From an uncultured Tissierellia bacterium (lineage in GTDB: Bacteria > Bacillota > Clostridia > Tissierellales > Tissierellaceae): a stretch of 64,000 nt of DNA. Position 1 is the first letter of the stretch. Every line of letters begins with the position of its first letter. The stretch spans positions 1 through 64,000 of the forward strand of contig CAMIXG010000007.1 of NCBI GenBank assembly GCA_946402705.1, given 5' to 3'. Shown here in pieces: positions 58,964-64,000 of the stretch. Below the pieces are notes generated by a model. It was not told the DNA's origin and made no database searches. It saw nothing but the letters and a program-made list of their open reading frames with translations. Made by a program: the position numbers and the translations under genes.

Positions 58964-60416
58964 ACTCGTGTTTTATTAATAATTCGTTTTTAATATCCCA
59001 AAGCTTTTTAGATAAGTCAACATGGTAGGTACAAGGTTTTACAAATCTTGTAACCTCATCCCATAAGGTATCAACTTGAATTTTTGTGAAATCACGTATA
59101 TCTTCTATATTTCTGCAATTATAAACCTTTTCACCCTTATCAAATATTTTCACCAAAAGTTTCTTTGCATAAAAGTTTGTCAAAGTCTTTTGCTTCCAAG
59201 TATGTACTGGATGGAATATTGTATAAGGTTTTGATTCATCTATTTCTTCATCATGGAGAGTGATCAAATCAGCAAGAGCCATATTTGTATCCTTATCAAA
59301 GAACCTATAGACTTGCTTAAAGCCAGGTGTAGTAATTTTTCCCACATTTTCACTAACCTTGATTTTATTAATCATTTGTCCCTTATCTTCTATACTAGTA
59401 AGTTTATAGACTCCACCAAAAACAGGTTGAGATTTTGCAGTTATAAGTCTTTCACCAACTCCAAAAGAGTCAATTGCAGCACCTTGATCTATCAGGTCCC
59501 TTATTACAAATTCATCTAAAGATGAAGAAGCGAGTATAGGACAATCCTCATATCCAGCTGCATCTAATAGCTGTCTAGCCTTTTTTGATAAGTAGGCTAA
59601 GTCACCACTATCAAGCCTAATACCAGCAGGTCTAAGACCTAAAGGTTTTAAAATATCATCAAATACTTTTATAGCATTTGGTACACCTGATTTTAGAGTA
59701 TTAAAAGTATCTACTAATAATACACAGTGCTCAGGATAAGTTCTTGCGTATGCAGCAAATGCATCATATTCTGTAGGGAACATTAGAACCCAACTATGTG
59801 CCATAGTACCTAGAGCAGGAACTTTAAATTCTCTATCAGATATGGTATTTGCAGTACCTACACATCCACCTATATAGGCAGCGCGAGCTCCAAGTGTAGC
59901 ACCATCAGGACCTTGGGCTCTTCTTGAGCCAAATTCCATTATAGCCCTACCTTCAGCAGCACGAACAATTCTATTTGCCTTTGTTGCAATTAAACTTTGA
60001 TGGTTTATATTTAAAAGAACCATAGTTTCTATAAGCTGTGCTTGTATTACAGGTCCTCTAACAATTACTAGAGGTTCTTGTGGAAATATAGGAGTTCCTT
60101 CAGGTATCGCCCAAACATCACATTCAAATTTAAAGTTTCTTAGATAATCTAGAAACTTATTTCCAAATATACCCTTAGATTTAAAATATTCAATATCTGC
60201 ATCTGTAAATTTCAGATTTTGAAGATAGTTTATAAGCTGTTCCAGTCCAGCCATAATGGCAAAACCACCATCATCAGGAACAGATCTAAAGAACATATCA
60301 AAGTAGGCTATTTTATCCCCCATATTATTTTCTAGATAGCCATTAGCCATAGTAAACTCGTAAAAATCTGCTAACATACTAAGATTTTCTGTAGACTTCC
60401 AGTTTGTATTATTCAT
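58962..60416 (-). CDS. pncB: Nicotinate phosphoribosyltransferase
   Basis: A 484-residue enzyme of NAD salvage making nicotinate mononucleotide from nicotinate and PRPP. LADFYEFTMANGYLEN, EFGSRRAQGPDGATLGARAAYIGGCVGTAN, GTMAHSWVLMFPTEYDAF, LLVDTFNTLKSGVPNAIKVF and RLDSGDLAYLSKKARQLLD are characteristic. AAAGGAGT precedes ATG 60416. Its product nicotinate mononucleotide is also the substrate of CobT upstream, a possible functional link. Confidence 0.95.
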   Translation of the reverse strand: MNNTNWKSTENLSMLADFYEFTMANGYLENNMGDKIAYFDMFFRSVPDDGGFAIMAGLEQLINYLQNLKFTDADIEYFKSKGIFGNKFLDYLRNFKFECDVWAIPEGTPIFPQEPLVIVRGPVIQAQLIETMVLLNINHQSLIATKANRIVRAAEGRAIMEFGSRRAQGPDGATLGARAAYIGGCVGTANTISDREFKVPALGTMAHSWVLMFPTEYDAFAAYARTYPEHCVLLVDTFNTLKSGVPNAIKVFDDILKPLGLRPAGIRLDSGDLAYLSKKARQLLDAAGYEDCPILASSSLDEFVIRDLIDQGAAIDSFGVGERLITAKSQPVFGGVYKLTSIEDKGQMINKIKVSENVGKITTPGFKQVYRFFDKDTNMALADLITLHDEEIDESKPYTIFHPVHTWKQKTLTNFYAKKLLVKIFDKGEKVYNCRNIEDIRDFTKIQVDTLWDEVTRFVKPCTYHVDLSKKLWDIKNELLIKHE

Positions 60417-60815
60417 TTTATAACTCCTTTATTCATCATTAATTTAATTATATATGAAATAGAGAAATCTGCAATGTTTAATAGGAAATAACATTGTTAA
60501 ATAGATATCTATATGGATTTTTCTATAAAAATAGAAAAAGTATAACAGGCTAATTAAAGCAGAATGATTAAAAAACTTAAATATTTTTGAAAATTATAAA
60601 AATTAAACAAAAAACACTATAAAAAAGGTATAATGTGATATAGATGTATAAAAATGTAATATATTTATAGGAAATTGAAAAATTTCTAATTATTAATTGG
60701 ACCTTACATAGATATATATTTATTGAAAAGTGATGAGTAATTAATGGGTAACAATAAATATGGACAGAAATGAAGTAACTACTTTATAGGGAAGAAATAA
60801 AAGGGGAGAAATGAT
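60417..60815. other. AT-rich intergenic spacer
   Basis: A 399-bp spacer between divergent pncB and the SLH protein gene. It holds a small hairpin (GAAATT-GAAA-AATTTC at 60671-60686) and A/T-rich stretches that could contain promoters for both genes, but no clear consensus pair, riboswitch or conserved small ORF was seen. Confidence 0.5.
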
Positions 60816-63809
60816 ATGAAACATTTTATCAGAAGAATAGTTTCTTTAATATTGATTTTATCTATGACGAGTAATATAGTCTTGGCATCTGAAAGAACTG
60901 AGATAGATTTAGGTGATATTGACAAATTCCAAGACATTGAAAAACCAATAGATATAAGAGAAAATGAAATATTGGAGAAAAAAGACAAATTAGATAGTTT
61001 AGAAAAAAGTGAAAATACAAATACTGAATATGAAAATTTAATTATAGATGAGAATAATAATCAGGCTAAAGATAATGAAACTATAGCTACTATAAAAACA
61101 TCAGAACTTGGAAGCTTTCAATTAGATGAGAAAATAAAGAAACTAATAGAGGCTGGAGAAGATAAGATTACAGTTGAGATAGATTCTGAATATGAGATTA
61201 AAGAAAAACAAGTTATAGAAAATAGAGAAAGTCATGTAGATATAAACTTTATACAAATGGAATCTGGAGAAATTATACTACCAAAAATCTTTCAAGATGA
61301 CTATTTATTTCAAGTAGAAGGTATTGGAAAGGGTGAGGATTCTAATCTTAAGCTTGAATTTAAAAACTTGAGATTTGGAAGTTTGGATGAAAAAGAGATA
61401 GTTAGAACTTATGGGATAATAAGTGGGAAAAATCTTGATATAAGTATGGAAAATACAGAAGTTTTAGGTTTTTATACAAAAAATACTAGTGATAATCCAG
61501 CAAATAATCTGCCTATTTTTAAATTAGAAGGCAGCAGACTTGTCTTTAAAGACAACAATAGGATAGAAGCTAATACAATTGAGGCATTGAATAATGAAAA
61601 CACAAGGCATATAGAAGGAGATCCGCTAATTAAAGTCTATAAATCTATATTTTATATAGATGAAGGAGAATTTATTATAAGTGGCAATGACAATAGATTT
61701 ATAGGTAATGCTACAGGTATATCAGGTGGAGTAGTATCAGCATATAATAGTAAGCTAACAATAGATGGAGAAAATATATTATTTGAAGCTAATAAGTCTG
61801 GTAAGGATGCAAATGAGCAGATAGATGAAAATAGCTGGTCAAATGAATCTTCAGGAGAGTATGATGGCGGAGCTATTTGGGCAAAAAAATCTGAAATATA
61901 TATAAAGGGAAAGAATATAAAGTTTATCAATAACAGTTCCGCTGGAGATGGTGGAGCTATTTACAATCATACTAGAAGAAAAACAAATTTCATGAGCATA
62001 GCAATTATGAGAGACACTATAAGTAAAATTGTTATTGATGGAGGAAGAGATATCTTATTTGACGAAAATATCGCTATATATGAAGGTGGTGCAATGAGTG
62101 CATCAAATCTTGAAATTAAAAATAGCTCGGTTATTTTTAATAGTAATAAGGCTTTCAATGGAGGGGCATTATTAGTAGAATCAGACATAAATCATTATAC
62201 TGAAAATAGTATATTATTTAAGGGAAATTTAGCTAAAACAGGTGCATCAATTTTTGTTAATAAGGTGGACTATAAGGATGGGTTGAATTTTGAAGATAAA
62301 CTTTTTGTAGATGGGTCCGTATTTTTAAATAATCTGAGTATGATAAATATTTCTAGTTTATATTATATAGATACTCATCTTAGCAATGGGGCTCCACTAG
62401 GTATAATTAGACAAGTACCTGATCCAAAGGTGGTTTTGAGGATTCATACAGGAGATGATTTTGGAGATATAGATGTTATTTTAAATGATTATTCTAATGA
62501 TGAAGAAAAGATGAATACTATAAATTTGGATTATCTAATAGACAAGTATGATGGGGCAAGATTTAATCTAGATGGGTCCGATGATTCCATGTATAGATTA
62601 TCAGGAAATGAATTAAACGATTTATTTAGATACCTTGGTGAGATATATAGTAATAAGGACTTGGATAAGGATAGGAAATATTTGATGGGTAGAGCTGGTG
62701 ATAATAAGCCCTTAATAGATACCTATCTAAATACAGATCCATTATTATCACATTATGAATTTAAAGTTGGAGGACATCTATTTATAGACAAAATACCAGA
62801 TACCAAAATAAAAATAATTTTCGATGCAAATGGTGGTGGGTACTCTGATGATACTAAGCTAAAAATAAAGAATATAGATAAGGGGACTAGGGTTGAAAAA
62901 TTATCAGAAAGTCCTAGAAGAAGTGGATACAGTTTTACTGGATGGAAAGAATTTGGAGCAAGTAAGGACTTTGATTTTGAGACTATTTTATATAGTGATA
63001 AAACTCTTTATGCACAGTGGGATAGAGATTCAGGAGGGGGAAGAGAGAAGCCAGATCCAAAACCAGAGCCAAGACCAGAACCTATAAAACCTCCAAAAGA
63101 GCCGGAGAAAGATAGGCGAGATAGGCCAATAGGTAAGGTGTTGGAACCTAAAATAGAATTTGAATTAAATAAAATAGATCACTTGGCATATTTGAAAGGC
63201 TATGAAGATGTAACTTTAAGGTCTGAAGGTAATTTGACTCGTGAGGAGGCAGCGATAGTTTTTTATAGACTAATGGATCCAGAGTTTAGAGATGAGGTAC
63301 TTTCAACAAAACATGAATTTATTGATGTAAGTTTTAATAGATGGTCAAATAGGGCAATAGCTACTTTGGCTAATGCGAAAATGGTAGATGGTTATAGTGA
63401 TAAGACTTTTAAACCAGAAAAACCTATAACAAGAGCTGAATTATCTAGGATGATAGCTAAACTTACAGATACAATAGTACTTCATACAGAATTTGTAGAT
63501 ATAATGGAGCATTGGGCAGAAGACTATATAAATACAGCTAAAAATAAGGGGTGGCTAAAGGGCTATCAAGATGGAACTTTTAAACCCGATAATTATATTA
63601 AGAGAAATGAATTTGCTACAGTTATAAATAGTTTATTGGACAGAAAAATTGATAGAAAGGATATGCTTGATGGTAGAAAGTCTTTTACAGATTTTAAAGA
63701 TGATAATTGGTACTATGAAATAATGACAGAAGCAATAAACGGACACAAATATAAGATAGAAGATGGAAAAGAAGTATGGACAGAACTAGATAATAGAGAA
63801 TTTGAATAA
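60816..63809 (+). CDS. Large SLH-domain surface protein with beta-helix-like repeats
   Basis: A 997-residue secreted protein. A signal peptide (about 1-26, ILILSMTSNIVLA-SE) is followed by an acidic, Lys/Glu-rich region (30-115). Then a long beta-rich part (about 150-560) carries GGAIYNHT, GGAMSASN and GGALLVES motifs, like polymorphic-membrane-protein or pectate-lyase-like beta helices. A Listeria-Bacteroides repeat follows (IIFDANGGGY ... SGYSFTGWKEF ... LYAQWD, about 670-735), then a Pro/Glu/Lys linker, then three SLH modules (GYEDVTLRSEGNLTREEAA, MVDGYSDKTFKPEKPITRAEL, WLKGYQDGTFKPDNYIKRNEF) that should bind secondary cell-wall polymer. The ligand is unknown. Confidence 0.88.
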   Translation: MKHFIRRIVSLILILSMTSNIVLASERTEIDLGDIDKFQDIEKPIDIRENEILEKKDKLDSLEKSENTNTEYENLIIDENNNQAKDNETIATIKTSELGSFQLDEKIKKLIEAGEDKITVEIDSEYEIKEKQVIENRESHVDINFIQMESGEIILPKIFQDDYLFQVEGIGKGEDSNLKLEFKNLRFGSLDEKEIVRTYGIISGKNLDISMENTEVLGFYTKNTSDNPANNLPIFKLEGSRLVFKDNNRIEANTIEALNNENTRHIEGDPLIKVYKSIFYIDEGEFIISGNDNRFIGNATGISGGVVSAYNSKLTIDGENILFEANKSGKDANEQIDENSWSNESSGEYDGGAIWAKKSEIYIKGKNIKFINNSSAGDGGAIYNHTRRKTNFMSIAIMRDTISKIVIDGGRDILFDENIAIYEGGAMSASNLEIKNSSVIFNSNKAFNGGALLVESDINHYTENSILFKGNLAKTGASIFVNKVDYKDGLNFEDKLFVDGSVFLNNLSMINISSLYYIDTHLSNGAPLGIIRQVPDPKVVLRIHTGDDFGDIDVILNDYSNDEEKMNTINLDYLIDKYDGARFNLDGSDDSMYRLSGNELNDLFRYLGEIYSNKDLDKDRKYLMGRAGDNKPLIDTYLNTDPLLSHYEFKVGGHLFIDKIPDTKIKIIFDANGGGYSDDTKLKIKNIDKGTRVEKLSESPRRSGYSFTGWKEFGASKDFDFETILYSDKTLYAQWDRDSGGGREKPDPKPEPRPEPIKPPKEPEKDRRDRPIGKVLEPKIEFELNKIDHLAYLKGYEDVTLRSEGNLTREEAAIVFYRLMDPEFRDEVLSTKHEFIDVSFNRWSNRAIATLANAKMVDGYSDKTFKPEKPITRAELSRMIAKLTDTIVLHTEFVDIMEHWAEDYINTAKNKGWLKGYQDGTFKPDNYIKRNEFATVINSLLDRKIDRKDMLDGRKSFTDFKDDNWYYEIMTEAINGHKYKIEDGKEVWTELDNREFE

Positions 63810-63810
63810 T

Positions 63811-63845
63811 CAAAAGACCATAAATCATTTTATGGTCTTTTTTCA
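63811..63845 (+). terminator. Terminator of the SLH protein gene
   Basis: AAAAGACCATAAA/TTTATGGTCTTTT-type stem with a short loop and T6. Confidence 0.88.
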
Positions 63846-63889
63846 TAACCTATGATATAATCTCTAAAAATATAGGGGAGATGATAACT

Positions 63890-64000
63890 ATGGGTAGACT
63901 AAGATTAGAGTTAGTTGACTATATTTATGGAAAAAAGTTAGAGGACTACAGAGATGGATTTTTAAGAAATAAGGAAGTTTTACATGGTGGTGGGGGTATT
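63890..64000 (+). CDS. Unidentified protein, N-terminal fragment
   Basis: An ORF starting at ATG 63890 with AGGGGAG upstream and a TATAAT at 63856-63861, running off the window end after 37 codons (MGRLRLELVDYIYGKKLEDY...). The start signals make it a real gene, but the fragment is too short to identify. Confidence 0.6.
   Translation, partial: MGRLRLELVDYIYGKKLEDYRDGFLRNKEVLHGGGGI

Overview
The window is low-GC, AT-rich DNA with Firmicutes-style purine-rich ribosome binding sites, intrinsic terminators, T-box, M-box and cobalamin riboswitches, and S-layer-homology and BspA-type surface proteins. This points to an anaerobic Firmicute. A Tissierellia/Peptoniphilaceae-like organism is my best guess, but that is inference from gene content and no rRNA is present to test it. 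No insertion sequence, prophage, CRISPR array or resistance island is visible.

Layout. 1-6.1 kb: the end of a rubrerythrin gene, then a sigma-54 activator followed by an operon with a textbook -24/-12 promoter (3-hydroxybutyrate dehydrogenase, GntP permease, hydroxyacyl-CoA-dehydrogenase-like protein) and a separate hbd gene. 6.1-12.8 kb: a TDT-family transporter, an alpha/beta hydrolase, two small membrane proteins, a GNAT acetyltransferase, and an mgtA magnesium P-type ATPase read from an M-box leader that also carries an 18-codon ORF. 12.8-18 kb: a membrane-anchored DUF5711-like protein, MscS, DUF951, YwbE, YwlG, and a MarR/MATE pair. 18-21.1 kb: a cobalamin-riboswitch-controlled BtuFCD-type importer. 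21.1-29.3 kb: the conserved replication/ribosome cluster rpsF-ssb-rpsR-yybS-gdpP-rplI-dnaB-dnaD-dnaI. 29.3-31.4 kb: a lipoprotein and T-box-controlled serS. 31.5-35.7 kb: two tandem BspA-like surface proteins. 35.7-40.8 kb: a NikABCDE/Dpp-type ABC importer behind a second, compact cobalamin-type riboswitch. 40.9-46.2 kb: a second sigma-54 operon (HMG-CoA reductase, GntP permease, HMG-CoA-lyase-like protein) followed by its probable activator. 46.3-55.1 kb: DacA, tRNA-Arg(CCT), TadA, two NSS transporters, DUF308, YchF and a BlaI-like repressor. 55.3-58.2 kb: cobT-cobU-cobS-cobC. 58.3-64 kb: tiny membrane proteins, a 39-residue Cys-Cys peptide, pncB, a large SLH surface protein and the start of an unidentified gene.

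How the genes fit together. The two sigma-54 modules have the same logic (PAS-AAA+-HTH activator, GntP importer, soluble oxidoreductase/lyase, nearly identical -24/-12 elements). One looks built for 3-hydroxybutyrate and the other for mevalonate, whose predicted product acetoacetate is also the product of the first. The mevalonate module resembles the mvaAB/MvaR system known from Pseudomonas mevalonii and is the most interesting system here, especially because the lyase homologue lacks the usual catalytic cysteine. Corrinoid biology is a second theme: a BtuFCD importer and a Nik-like importer under cobalamin-type riboswitches, plus only the nucleotide-loop assembly genes, suggest corrinoid salvage together with regulated metal (perhaps cobalt) uptake.
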